A program made the position numbers and the translations under genes. The notes below the pieces were generated by a model, which ran no database searches, had not been told where the DNA came from, and was given only the letters and a program-made list of their open reading frames with translations. From Curtobacterium ammoniigenes NBRC 101786 (GTDB taxonomy: Bacteria > Actinomycetota > Actinomycetes > Actinomycetales > Microbacteriaceae), in assembly GCF_001571045.1 (NCBI RefSeq), contig NZ_BCSV01000004.1, positions 62,001 through 126,000 on the forward strand: a stretch of 64,000 nt of DNA, in the 5' to 3' direction. The first letter of the stretch is position 1, and each line of letters begins with the position of its first letter. Positions 43,640 through 52,309 of this stretch are shown here, in pieces.

Positions 43640-44887
43640 ATGACCAGCAACCGAACCGTCGTCGTCACCGGAGTCGGCGCCATCTCGCCCCTCGGCGCGA
43701 CGGCACCCGCATCCTGGCAGGCGCTCCTCGCCGGCGAGTCCGGCATCACTCCGATCGAAGCCGACTGGGTCGAGCGCTACGAGATCCCGGTGCACTTCGC
43801 GGGGCAGGCCCGGCGGTTCATCACCGATCAGCTGACGCGGCCCGAGATGAAGCGCCTCGACCCGTCCTCGCAGCTCGCCCTCATCGCGGCGCGCGAGGCA
43901 TGGGCCGACGCCGGCATCGACGACGCGACCGTCGACCCGGAGCGGCTTGTCGTCGATTGGGCAACCGGCATCGGCGGCGTCAACACCCTCCTCGACGGCT
44001 GGGACACGCTTCGCGAGAAGGGTCCGCGTCGCGTCCTCCCGATGACCGTGCCGATGCTCATGGCGAACGGGCCGGCTGCCGCTATTGAAATGGACTTCGG
44101 TGCGCGCGGCGGCGCACGCACGTACCTTTCCGCGTGCGCATCGAGCACCGAGTCGCTCGCAGAGGCGTACCGTCACGTCGCATCCGGCGACGCCGACGTC
44201 GTGATCGCAGGCGGCACTGAGGCGGCACTGCACCCGATGCCGTTGGCGTCGTTCGCCGCGATGCAGGCGCTCTCACGACGCAACGACAGCCCGCAGACGG
44301 CGTCCCGCCCATACGACGTCACCCGCGACGGGTTCGTCCTCGCCGACGGCGCGGCGGCGCTCATCCTCGAGACGCGCGAGCACGCCGAAGCGCGCGGTGC
44401 CACCATCTACGCGGAAGTCGCTGGCGCCGGAATCACCTCGGACGCGTTCCACATCACCGCACCCGACCCGGAAGGCAGCGCCGCTGCACGTGCGGTCATC
44501 CAGGCCCTCGAGCACGCCGGGGCTGCGCGGGAGGACGTCGTTCACGTCAACGCACACGCGACCTCGACTCCTGTTGGCGACATCGCCGAATACAAAGCGA
44601 TGCGTCGCGTCTTCGGCGACCATCTCGACAACGTGGTCGTCTCAGCGACGAAGGCGTCGACGGGACATCTGCTCGGCGGTGCCGGCGCGATCGAGGCGTT
44701 CTTCACGGTGATGGCACTCCACGAGCGCGTCGCTCCGCCGACGATCAACCTCGCCGAACAGGATCCGGAAATCGTCATGGATGTCGCGACCGCTCCGCGA
44801 CCGCTGCCGAGCGGCGACCTCCTCGCGGTCAGCAACTCCTTCGGATTCGGCGGCCACAACGCGGTTGTGGCGTTCCGCACGGCCTGA
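43640..44887 (+). CDS. fabF: Beta-ketoacyl-ACP synthase II
   Basis: This 415-residue enzyme has the active Cys166 in SACASST, His306 in NAHATST, Lys338 in SATKAS and His343 in GHLLGG. It elongates acyl-ACP with malonyl-ACP. It is the last gene of the fab cluster, followed by a perfect terminator hairpin. Confidence 0.96.
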   Translation: MTSNRTVVVTGVGAISPLGATAPASWQALLAGESGITPIEADWVERYEIPVHFAGQARRFITDQLTRPEMKRLDPSSQLALIAAREAWADAGIDDATVDPERLVVDWATGIGGVNTLLDGWDTLREKGPRRVLPMTVPMLMANGPAAAIEMDFGARGGARTYLSACASSTESLAEAYRHVASGDADVVIAGGTEAALHPMPLASFAAMQALSRRNDSPQTASRPYDVTRDGFVLADGAAALILETREHAEARGATIYAEVAGAGITSDAFHITAPDPEGSAAARAVIQALEHAGAAREDVVHVNAHATSTPVGDIAEYKAMRRVFGDHLDNVVVSATKASTGHLLGGAGAIEAFFTVMALHERVAPPTINLAEQDPEIVMDVATAPRPLPSGDLLAVSNSFGFGGHNAVVAFRTA

Positions 44888-44976
44888 CGCGGCAGAACCC
44901 GCGCCCGGCACGGTACGCCTCGGGCGATAGGCCGAAGCGTGCGCGCGTCCGCGGTCTGCGCCACAGACGGACGAAC

Positions 44977-45008
44977 GAGGGCCGGGAGGTTCATACCTCC
45001 CGGCCCTC
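44977..45008. terminator. Bidirectional terminator between fabF and DUF3145 gene
   Basis: GAGGGCCGGGAGGT-TCAT-ACCTCCCGGCCCTC is a perfect 14-bp stem with a four-base loop in the gap of two convergent genes, so it can end transcription from both sides. Confidence 0.9.
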
Positions 45009-45040
45009 GACGTGCACCTGACGAGTGGAACCCGAGCCGA

Positions 45041-45547
45041 TCACCCCACGCGGTGAAGCCACACCACCGGGTTCGCCTCGCCGACCCGGCGGAACGGCTC
45101 AAGTTCTTCATCCCACGCCTGGCCGAGCGCGAGCCGGAGTTCACGCTGCAGCTCGAGCGCGTTGCTTCCGGCGACCTCCATCGCATACCGAATGCGGTCC
45201 TCCGGAACGACCATGTTGCCGACGACATCGGTCTGCGCGTAGAAGACCCCGAGATCGGGCGTATGCATCCAGCGGCCGCCGTCGGCCTCGGCGGAGGCGT
45301 CCTCGGTGACCTCGAACCGGAGGTGCTCCCATCCGCGAAGCGCGGACGCGATCGCCGCGCCCGTCCCGGCCGGACCAGTCCAGGTGAACTCGGTACGCCG
45401 CGCGCCGTCAAGCACGGGCTGATCGACCCACGAGAAGTTCACGGCGCGACTCATAGCGCGACCAGCTGCCCACTCAATGTGCGGGCAGAGCGCGCGCGGC
45501 GCGGAGTGCACATACAGCACCCCGGACGCGGTTCCTTGCTTCGTCAC
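45041..45547 (-). CDS. DUF3145 protein
   Basis: This 168-residue protein matches DUF3145, a family restricted largely to actinobacteria: ASGVLYVHSAPRALCPHIEWAAG near 7-29, then HTPDLGVFYAQTDVVGNMVVPEDRIRYA. It is found beside the fab cluster in many such genomes, but its role is not known. The GTG start at 45547 has GGAGGA five bases upstream. It is soluble and of average composition. Confidence 0.85.
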   Translation of the reverse strand: MTKQGTASGVLYVHSAPRALCPHIEWAAGRAMSRAVNFSWVDQPVLDGARRTEFTWTGPAGTGAAIASALRGWEHLRFEVTEDASAEADGGRWMHTPDLGVFYAQTDVVGNMVVPEDRIRYAMEVAGSNALELQRELRLALGQAWDEELEPFRRVGEANPVVWLHRVG

Positions 45548-45841
45548 GATTCCTCCGTTCGTCAGGTGCGACTTCCCCATCGACCTGTGTGGAGGATCCC
45601 GACGCCGGGAACCGTCTTTCGATATCTGATTGTGATGTCCCTGCGGACAGGGCCCATTATGCACGGCGCATGGCATTCCGCGCCACTACACGCCCAACGG
45701 GCGAGGATGCGTGTCGACAATCCGGCGATCGAATCGAGCAGGGTGTGAAGAGCAGGCCGCCGCGGGAAACCGCCGCGGGAACGGACAGTGGTGACCTCGC
45801 GGCGCGGAGAGCTGGTCCTGCCGCAGCGGTGGCCTGGCCGG
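45548..45841. other. Intergenic stretch of 294 bp, both flanking genes on minus strand
   Basis: The DUF3145 promoter should be here. A 12-bp direct repeat CCGCCGCGGGAA-type (about 45758-45782) lies near the end of the AI-2E-family gene. I see no convincing small gene or RNA. Confidence 0.35.
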
Positions 45842-46963
45842 CTAGAGCTGATCCTGCCGCGGATAGATGACCTGCTGCACGATGATGATGCCCGACGCGG
45901 CGATGGGGACGGCGACCAACGCGCCGAGGACCCCGCCGATCGTGCCGCCCGCGACTGCGGCGATGACGACGAGCGCACCGGGCACCTGCACTGCCCGCGA
46001 CATGATCCGCGGAGCGATCACGTACGCCTCCACCTGCATGTAGATCAGGTAGTAGATCGCCGACGCCAACGCCGTCGCCGGCGACGCGAACAGGCAGAGC
46101 AGGCTGATCACGATGGCTGCCCCGAGGGTTCCGACGAGCGGGATCAGCGCCCCGAGAAACGCGAAGGTCGCCAGCAATACCGGCAGCGGGGCACCGATGA
46201 TGGTGAGGAAGATGAGGCTGAGCACCCCGTTGAGCACCGCCTCGACGATCTGCCCGACGACATATCGCCCGACCGACTGCGTGATCTGCTCCGTAACCTC
46301 CGCGAAGTTCTCTCTGCGCGACGCCGGCACGAACCGATACGTGAGCCGCTTGATACTGCGCATCGACGCGAGGAAGTACAGCATCAGGATCAACACGATG
46401 ATCACGCCGGTGAGGCCGGAGGCGATACCGGCTCCGACGGCAAGGAGGCCACCGCTCAAGCTGAGGATGTGGCTCGGCTGCTCGACGAACGTCTGAACGG
46501 ACTGGAGCGACTTGTTGATGTCGAACGTGCCGGAGAACTGCTTGGACAGCTGTTGGAACCAGTGCGACTGCGAGACGTCCTGGACGAACGTCGGGAAGTT
46601 CTGCACGAGCTTCACCGCCTGCTCGACGATGACGGGCACGATCGCGAGCATGATCCCGGCAAACACGGCGAGCACCCCGAGCACGACGGCGAGGATCGCG
46701 AGCCAGCGCGGGATGAACCGCTCCAGGAAGGACACCAGCGGGTCCAGCCCGAGCGCGATGAACAGCGCGACACCGACGTAGACGAACACCGTCGAGAGCT
46801 CTTTGACCAGCGTTCCGGCGAGAATGGCGACGAGCACCCCGAGAGTGCCGACGAATCCGATTCGGAACGCGCTGATTCGAACGCCCGAATCGCCGTGACT
46901 CGTGTCGATGGTCACGTTCGGGTGCAGCCGGGCCGTCTTCGGAGGCTCGGCGCGCTTTCTCAT
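45842..46963 (-). CDS. AI-2E-family membrane transporter
   Basis: This 373-residue protein has about eight membrane segments and PerM/AI-2E-family features: VFVYVGVALFIALGLDPLVSFLERFIPRWLAIL near 58-90 and FAFLGALIPLVGTLGAAI near 265-282, with a soluble PVIVEQAVKLVQNFPTFV loop between. Members export small molecules or sodium; the substrate cannot be read from sequence. TAGGGT ends six bases before the ATG (leaderless style). Confidence 0.88.
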   Translation of the reverse strand: MRKRAEPPKTARLHPNVTIDTSHGDSGVRISAFRIGFVGTLGVLVAILAGTLVKELSTVFVYVGVALFIALGLDPLVSFLERFIPRWLAILAVVLGVLAVFAGIMLAIVPVIVEQAVKLVQNFPTFVQDVSQSHWFQQLSKQFSGTFDINKSLQSVQTFVEQPSHILSLSGGLLAVGAGIASGLTGVIIVLILMLYFLASMRSIKRLTYRFVPASRRENFAEVTEQITQSVGRYVVGQIVEAVLNGVLSLIFLTIIGAPLPVLLATFAFLGALIPLVGTLGAAIVISLLCLFASPATALASAIYYLIYMQVEAYVIAPRIMSRAVQVPGALVVIAAVAGGTIGGVLGALVAVPIAASGIIIVQQVIYPRQDQL

Positions 46964-46969
46964 GGGATG

Positions 46970-46975
46970 ACCCTA
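46970..46975 (-). promoter_or_regulatory. -10 element of a leaderless promoter (TAGGGT)
   Basis: On the minus strand TAGGGT ends six bases before the ATG at 46963; no ribosome-binding site is present. Confidence 0.4.
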
Positions 46976-47043
46976 CCGGCGGGAACCGACGCCGCAGGGC
47001 CAGACTGGCCGGAAGGCGTGATCCGCGAACTCCCGGGGGATCG

Positions 47044-47118
47044 TAGGGCGGGCGGGACTCGAACCCGCGAATCGTTCGGTTATGAGCCGACTGCCTTGAC
47101 CAGCTTGGCTACCGCCCC
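47044..47118 (-). tRNA. tRNA with CAU anticodon (Met or Ile2)
   Basis: The minus strand folds as a 75-base cloverleaf: acceptor GGGGCGG/CCGCCCT (G1-U72 wobble), D-arm GCCAAGCTGGTCAAGGC, anticodon loop CTCATAA with CAT, and T-arm GCGGGTTCGAGTCCCGC. Without tilS-type identity rules I cannot decide between elongator Met and lysidine-modified Ile. An initiator role is less likely given the paired first base. CCA is not encoded. The upstream glycosyltransferase stop codon lies inside its 5' end. Confidence 0.92.
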
Positions 47119-48389
47119 GTACCGGCGCCAGCGGCAACCGAGTTCCCACGATACAGCGCCTCGAACGTCGACAGCGTGCGATTGATGTCGTGCAGCCCAG
47201 CCATCTCGACGCTCCGGCGCTTCATACGCAGGTAGGCGTCCTCGGGTGCGGTGAGCACCGCGGCGAGCTTCGATGCGAGATCGAGCTCATCGCCGGCGAC
47301 GAACAGGTACCCGTTCCCATCGACGAGATGCGGCAACGCCATCGCGTTCGCGGCGACGATCGGCAGTCCTGATGCCATGCCCTCGAGACTCGAGATGCTC
47401 TGCAACTCTGCGGTCGAGGGCATCGCGAACACTGTGGCGTGGGTCAGCGTCTGCCGCTTCACGTCGTCGGACACGAACCCGAGGAAGCGAACGCGATGCT
47501 CGAGCCCGAGCTCGCGTGCCAGCGCCGTCAGTTTGTGCACCTGCTCGCCGTCGCCGACGATGGTGAGTCGCGCCTCCAATTCGTCCGGAAGGTGCCGCAG
47601 CGCGCGCACCAGGACGTCGAGTTGCTTCTCCGGCGCAACCCGTCCGACGAAGACGATCTCGTTCCGCTCTGGGCGCTCGTCGATCGAGACGTAGCGCGAG
47701 ATGTCGATGCCACAGGAGATCGCCATCACGTCGCGCTTGCCGATCGCGGCCTCCAGGTAGTCGGCAGCGAGCTGTGTGGGCGCCGTCACCGCGTCCGCAA
47801 ACCGGTACGTCTTCGCTGCGTCACCCCACGCGATTTTCAGCGCGATCGGCAGCGTGTGCTTGCCGAACGGAGCGTATTCGAGCAGGTTCTCCGGCATGAA
47901 GTGGTTGGTCGCGATGACTCGGATTCCACGCTCGGACGCCTCGCGGGCGACACCGCGACCGATCACGACATGCGACTGGATGTGGATCACATCTGGTTGG
48001 ACGGCCTCCATGATGGGGCCGACGTCACGGCGCACATTCCACGGGAGCGCGAACCGCAACCAGGCGTGCAGTGGCCATTTCAGCGAGAAGAGCCGGTGCA
48101 CGATCAGCGTGACACCGCCATGCTCCTCGTCGAAGGTGCCATGTTGCCGACTGGAGGCCGGTGCGATGACGTGGACTTCGTGCCCCCGTTGCGCGAGCCC
48201 GACCGCGAGCTGCTCCGCGAACGTGGCGGCCCCATTGACGTCCGGTGGGAACGTGTCTGCGGCGATCATGACCCGGAGACGCCTGCCCGCATCCGGTGCC
48301 CAGTCGACCGGAAGATCGGCATCGTCCACGTGCGGGGTCACCTCGGTCGCCTCGTCCGATCCTGGCACGGCGGGTCGTCCTCTCGTCAT
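47109..48389 (-). CDS. GT4 glycosyltransferase
   Basis: This 426-residue GT-B enzyme has RVMIAADTFPPDVNGAATFAEQLAVGLAQRGHEVHV near 43-78, VFVGRVAPEKQLDVLVRAL mid-protein and the donor-site STAELQSISSLEGMASGLPIVAAN near 335-358. It probably transfers a hexose to a lipid or surface polymer, like other GT4 enzymes of the PimB/MgtA group. ATG 48389 is used; a further 16 residues are open upstream. Its TAG stop lies within the first ten bases of the CAU tRNA gene, an unusual overlap. Confidence 0.85.
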   Translation of the reverse strand: MTRGRPAVPGSDEATEVTPHVDDADLPVDWAPDAGRRLRVMIAADTFPPDVNGAATFAEQLAVGLAQRGHEVHVIAPASSRQHGTFDEEHGGVTLIVHRLFSLKWPLHAWLRFALPWNVRRDVGPIMEAVQPDVIHIQSHVVIGRGVAREASERGIRVIATNHFMPENLLEYAPFGKHTLPIALKIAWGDAAKTYRFADAVTAPTQLAADYLEAAIGKRDVMAISCGIDISRYVSIDERPERNEIVFVGRVAPEKQLDVLVRALRHLPDELEARLTIVGDGEQVHKLTALARELGLEHRVRFLGFVSDDVKRQTLTHATVFAMPSTAELQSISSLEGMASGLPIVAANAMALPHLVDGNGYLFVAGDELDLASKLAAVLTAPEDAYLRMKRRSVEMAGLHDINRTLSTFEALYRGNSVAAGAGTGR

Positions 48390-48494
48390 GCTCGGTAGGC
48401 CCCAAACGCTACCGCACCCCTTCGGAAGCGGGTGCATGGCACACGGGCCATCAGTCCCATCCTCGCAGAGTGGGGCTGGTGTGCGCGATCCGGA

Positions 48495-49430
48495 TCAGCG
48501 ACGCCCTTTGGGCAGGTAGCGGGCGAGCAGGAACACCCCGGTGACGGCCGTCGCCCCGGCGGCAAGGAATCCGAGGACCGCGATCACCGGAGCGCCCGCA
48601 GCCTCTTGGAGCACGATCACGCCGATGCTGACCGCGATGATCGGATCGACGACCGTGAGGCCGGCGATGACCAGGTCCGCTGGCCCGGATGAGTACGCGT
48701 TCTGCACGAAGTACCCGCCGAGCGCTGCTGCGACGATCACCCCGATGATCGCGAACACGGTCACCCAGTCGAACGCGTGGTTGACGAATCTGTTCAGCGT
48801 GACCTTTGCGAGGGTTGCGACGAATCCGTAGAGCACGCCAGCACCGATGATGTAGTAGAGCGCGCTTCGATGCCGGGCGACGAACCGGAACGAGGCGAGC
48901 ACGAGGGCCAACACGACCGCGAGCACGATGAGCACCGTGACCAGCTGCGCCCTCGAGATAACCGTCTCGTGGCCGACGAGCGCCGCGATGAAGACGAATA
49001 CCCCGATGCCGATGATGCACGTCCACACCGCGCGACGCGATGCGGCACTGAGCGGAATCCCCGACTGCCGGCTTGAGAACCAGGTCGTCAGCACGAGCGC
49101 GACCGCGCCGAGCGGCTGCACCACGATCAGCGGCGCAAATGTGATGCTCGTCAACTGCAAGACGACCGCGAGGCCGAGCATCACGGTGCCGAGCACCCAA
49201 TAGCCGCTCGAGACGAGCGCCAGCAGATGCCGAACGTTGAGGCCGGAGGTCTGCCGACCGAGCCGCGCCTCCACCCGCTGCACACCGCGACTCTGCAGTT
49301 GGGTTCCGAGGGTGAGAAACAGCGCCCCCACCAGTGCCACCGGAATCATCAGCGCCTGGAACGGCGTCAGATTGACCTTCGACGCAAGCTGGCTGACACC
49401 GGAGGTGAGGTCACTGATCTCCGGGGTCAC
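48495..49430 (-). CDS. DMT-family (NIPA/EamA-like) transporter
   Basis: This 311-residue membrane protein has about nine membrane segments. The sequence IVVQPLGAVALVLTTWFSSR, and later GLTVVDPIIAVSIGVIVLQEA, follow the drug/metabolite transporter plan with a NIPA-like first half. TAGCCT ends six bases before the GTG start at 49430 (leaderless style). It is divergent from def. Substrate unknown; magnesium is possible for NIPA-like proteins. Confidence 0.82.
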   Translation of the reverse strand: MTPEISDLTSGVSQLASKVNLTPFQALMIPVALVGALFLTLGTQLQSRGVQRVEARLGRQTSGLNVRHLLALVSSGYWVLGTVMLGLAVVLQLTSITFAPLIVVQPLGAVALVLTTWFSSRQSGIPLSAASRRAVWTCIIGIGVFVFIAALVGHETVISRAQLVTVLIVLAVVLALVLASFRFVARHRSALYYIIGAGVLYGFVATLAKVTLNRFVNHAFDWVTVFAIIGVIVAAALGGYFVQNAYSSGPADLVIAGLTVVDPIIAVSIGVIVLQEAAGAPVIAVLGFLAAGATAVTGVFLLARYLPKGRR

Positions 49431-49436
49431 GCCACG

Positions 49437-49442
49437 AGGCTA
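49437..49442 (-). promoter_or_regulatory. -10 element of a leaderless promoter (TAGCCT)
   Basis: On the minus strand TAGCCT ends six bases before the GTG at 49430. It faces the def promoter in a 40-bp divergent gap. Confidence 0.45.
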
Positions 49443-49458
49443 TCCCGGACCGCCCCGA

Positions 49459-49464
49459 TAACCT
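49459..49464 (+). promoter_or_regulatory. -10 element of a leaderless promoter (TAACCT)
   Basis: TAACCT ends six bases before the ATG of def at 49471, and there is no ribosome-binding site in the 40-bp gap. Confidence 0.45.
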
Positions 49465-49470
49465 GGACGA

Positions 49471-50046
49471 ATGGCCGTCCTTCCGATTCGCATCACCGGC
49501 GATCCCGTCCTCCACTCCCCCGCTGCGCCCGTGACCGCGTTCGACGACGACTTCCAGCAACTCGTCGCCGACATGTTCGAGACCGTCGCGCTGGCCCCCG
49601 GCGTCGGACTTGCCGCGCCGCAGGTCGGCGTCGGCAAGCGGGTGTTCGTCTACGCATGGACGGATGAGGACGGAACTGCGTGGCGCGGCGTCGCCGCCAA
49701 CCCGACGCTCTGGATCAGTCCGGCCGTTCCCGAGTCGCAGCAAGAGCTCGACGAGGATGACGAGTCCGAGGGGTGCCTCTCGATTCCGGGCGAGCGCTTC
49801 CCGTTGCGTCGCGCAGCATCGGCGATCCTCCGCGCGCAGGACGAGCACGGCACCGAGTTCGAACTGGAGGCACACGGCTGGCTCGCACGCATCTTCCAGC
49901 ACGAGTACGACCACCTCGACGGCGTGCTCTACGCCGACCGTCTCACGCACCCGCACGCGAAGCAGGTCGCCAAGGCGATCCGGAAGCGCAGCTGGGGTGG
50001 GCCGGGACAGCAGTGGCTCCCGGGACGCGATCACCCGGAAGGGTGA
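49471..50046 (+). CDS. def: Peptide deformylase
   Basis: This 191-residue metalloenzyme has the three PDF motifs: GVGLAAPQVG at 44-53, EGCLSIPG with metal ligand Cys102, and QHEYDHLDG with His144, catalytic Glu145 and His148. It removes the formyl group from new polypeptides. An acidic insertion (QQELDEDDESE) precedes motif 2. It ends before a perfect terminator. Confidence 0.95.
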   Translation: MAVLPIRITGDPVLHSPAAPVTAFDDDFQQLVADMFETVALAPGVGLAAPQVGVGKRVFVYAWTDEDGTAWRGVAANPTLWISPAVPESQQELDEDDESEGCLSIPGERFPLRRAASAILRAQDEHGTEFELEAHGWLARIFQHEYDHLDGVLYADRLTHPHAKQVAKAIRKRSWGGPGQQWLPGRDHPEG

Positions 50047-50110
50047 ACGCGCGGATCGACCCGCTGCCTCGACAACGCCAGCCTCAGCAACGCCAGCCTC
50101 AGCAGCGCAA

Positions 50111-50140
50111 GAAGGCCCGCATCTGACGATGCGGGCCTTC
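50111..50140 (+). terminator. Terminator of def
   Basis: GAAGGCCCGCAT-CTGACG-ATGCGGGCCTTC is a perfect 12-bp stem with a six-base loop, ending seven bases before the convergent tRNA-Asn gene. It could serve both strands. Confidence 0.9.
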
Positions 50141-50146
50141 GCGTTG

Positions 50147-50219
50147 CTCCCCGACTTGGACTCGAACCAAGAACCTGCCGGTTAACAGCCGGCTGCTCTG
50201 CCAATTGAGCTATCGAGGA
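50147..50219 (-). tRNA. tRNA-Asn (GUU anticodon)
   Basis: The minus strand folds as a 73-base cloverleaf: acceptor TCCTCGA/TCGGGGA, D-arm AGCTCAATTGGCAGAGC, anticodon loop CTGTTAA with GTT, and T-arm TTGGTTCGAGTCCAA. Discriminator G, as in tRNA-Asn. Confidence 0.95.
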
Positions 50220-50337
50220 TCACTGCTCCGGGGGCTTCAGCGAGCCTCCGCCCCCCGTGGAGCGGAATCGAGCATAGCAGCAATCCTGAGTGCGAACGGA
50301 CCACGCAGCGGGCAGCGCGCGCGAGCAGACGTCCGGC

Positions 50338-51363
50338 TCAGTAGCCCGCAGCGGGGTCGACAACGCCGACGAATCCCGTTCCCTGGCCCCCGCGGAACGC
50401 CGTGGCGTTGACACGGATGCGTTCGGCGAGGAGCGGAGCCACCATGTCCGGCGTGTCCGCCTGGTGCGGCGTGATGACGACGTTCGGAGCGCGCCAGAGC
50501 GGATGCCCGTCGGGAAGCGGCTCAGGATCGGTGACGTCGAGTCCAGCACCCGCGATCGCTCCGGAGTGGAGCGCGTCCACCAGCGCGTCGGTGTCGATCA
50601 GTCCCCCGCGCGCGATGTTGACGAGTCGCGCCTCCGGTCGCATGAGCTCGAATTGGCGCGCTCCGAAGAGCTTGGACGTGTCCGGGGTCATCGCAGCGGC
50701 GATCATCACCACGTCCGCGTCCGGGAGCACCTCGTCCAGACGGTCCGTGCCGACCGTGCGCGTCGCTCCGGGGACGTGCTCCTCGGCCCGCCGGACCACC
50801 GTCACGCGGACGTCGAACGGCTGCAGAAGCCGCATGTACTCGAGGGCGATTCCCCCAGCACCGATCACGAGCACTGACCGACCGTAGAGCGACACGCCCT
50901 CCGGCTCGCGTGACCACGATTCGGCGCGTGCCCGCTTCGGGAGTACTCGCATGGTGGCGAGCGTCAGTGCGAGCGCGTGCTCAGCGACCGGCTCCGCGTA
51001 CGCCCCCTTTGCGCTCGTGAACAGCACTCGATCGCCGTGCGCGGCAATGAGATGCGCGAACGCGTCGACGCCGGCGAACGGGAGCTGCACCCAGGTGGCG
51101 GACGGGGCGGAGGCGAGCGCAGCCTCCAGACCGTTCGGGTCACGCGGATCGAGCCACACGATTCCGGCGGTCTCGTCGGAGAGCGGAGCGACCGTGACGC
51201 CAGCGGACTCGACCGCCTCGCGGGGCAAGGCTCCCGGCTCCGGGAGGATCGCAACCGGTCCGGGGGTCGGCACCGGCCCCGGAAGTGGGCGGCCTGCGTC
51301 GGTCACGACCGCTCGGTGTCCGCGATATTCGTGCTCGGCGGTCCCGACGGGCTGCTCGCTCAT
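50338..51363 (-). CDS. D-isomer-specific 2-hydroxyacid dehydrogenase
   Basis: This 341-residue protein has the NAD loop VLVIGAGGIALEYMRLL, the substrate Arg in LVNIARGGLID, the Glu of DVTDPEPLPDGHPLW and the catalytic His in VVITPHQADTP. It reduces 2-oxo acids to D-2-hydroxy acids, or the reverse. The N-terminal domain is divergent, so the substrate is unclear; phosphoglycerate dehydrogenase is unlikely because no regulatory domain is present. The ATG overlaps the stop of the ABC ATPase gene. Confidence 0.9.
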   Translation of the reverse strand: MSEQPVGTAEHEYRGHRAVVTDAGRPLPGPVPTPGPVAILPEPGALPREAVESAGVTVAPLSDETAGIVWLDPRDPNGLEAALASAPSATWVQLPFAGVDAFAHLIAAHGDRVLFTSAKGAYAEPVAEHALALTLATMRVLPKRARAESWSREPEGVSLYGRSVLVIGAGGIALEYMRLLQPFDVRVTVVRRAEEHVPGATRTVGTDRLDEVLPDADVVMIAAAMTPDTSKLFGARQFELMRPEARLVNIARGGLIDTDALVDALHSGAIAGAGLDVTDPEPLPDGHPLWRAPNVVITPHQADTPDMVAPLLAERIRVNATAFRGGQGTGFVGVVDPAAGY

Positions 51364-52289
51364 GGCATGTCCTCCTGCGTGTCATCGACCGCGTCCGGCT
51401 TCCCAGGTGCGGAGGCCATCGCGCCCGCGCCGACGGCGCTCGCCACGCGCCGCGACGTCGGAGCCGGCCGACGGACCGGCCGTCCGAGGGTCGCGGCGAG
51501 GGTCTTCAAGTACGGGTCCGTCGGCGAGTCGAGGACATCGTCGAACGCACCGATTCCGATGATCCGCCCGGACCGCATCACGGCGACCGCGTCGGCGAGC
51601 GCCCGCGCCTCGCGGAGATCGCTTGAGACCACGATCGCCGAGAACCGTCGATTCCGCTGCAGTCCGGTCAGCGCCTCGAGGACCGACTGCCGAACGAGGA
51701 CATCGACGCCGCGGGCTGGTTCGTCCGCGACGAGCAGTTCCGGCTCGAGGATGAGTGCCCGAGCGAGCGCCACGCGCTGACGCTGGCCGCTGGAAAGCTC
51801 CCAGGTGCCTGCCTCGATGACGCCGAGCGGGAGATGCACGGCGTCGACGAGGCGTGCGACCATGAGACCGGCTTCGCGACGGTCGAACCGACGATCCCGG
51901 GCGTAGATCGGCGCCGCAATGGTCTCGCCGGCGGTGAGGTCCGGCGGGAGACGATCTCCTGCGTCTTGCGCGAGGTACCCGATCCGGCCGGTGAGTCGCG
52001 TACGACGGCGGGAACGTGCCGGGAGGTTCCGCACCTGCTGATCGAGCACCTCGAGCCGACCGCCGACGATCCGGCGCCGCGCGGTGCTCTCGTCCGCACG
52101 GCGATCACCGAGGCGTCCTGCGATCGCTGCCGCGATGGTTGACTTGCCGGACCCGGACTCGCCGACGATCGCCAGGATCTCGCCGTGCTCCAGCGTGAAC
52201 GTCACGCCATCCACGGCGCGGACGGGACGGGTCACCGCCGAGCCGCGATACTCGATCGATACGTCGTCGGCCACGACCGCTGCGTCCAT
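51360..52289 (-). CDS. ABC transporter ATP-binding protein, peptide/nickel type (orphan)
   Basis: This 309-residue ATPase has Walker A GESGSGKST near 44-52, the signature ELSSGQRQRVALARAL, and Walker B LLVADEP. The layout and the C-terminal AFDDVLDSPTDPYLKTLAA segment are those of Opp/Dpp-type ATPases. The Q-loop region reads GYLAQDA. No permease or binding protein is adjacent. ATG 52289 is chosen; a GTG at 52313 that overlaps the dnaG stop (GTGA) would add eight residues and is equally possible. It is coupled to the dehydrogenase downstream. Confidence 0.85.
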   Translation of the reverse strand: MDAAVVADDVSIEYRGSAVTRPVRAVDGVTFTLEHGEILAIVGESGSGKSTIAAAIAGRLGDRRADESTARRRIVGGRLEVLDQQVRNLPARSRRRTRLTGRIGYLAQDAGDRLPPDLTAGETIAAPIYARDRRFDRREAGLMVARLVDAVHLPLGVIEAGTWELSSGQRQRVALARALILEPELLVADEPARGVDVLVRQSVLEALTGLQRNRRFSAIVVSSDLREARALADAVAVMRSGRIIGIGAFDDVLDSPTDPYLKTLAATLGRPVRRPAPTSRRVASAVGAGAMASAPGKPDAVDDTQEDMP

Positions 52290-52309
52290 GGACTCAACCC
52301 TACGCACGG

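Noticed and set aside
47044-47118. Initiator tRNA-fMet
   Set aside because: The first acceptor position can pair (G-U), unlike the unpaired first base of bacterial initiators.
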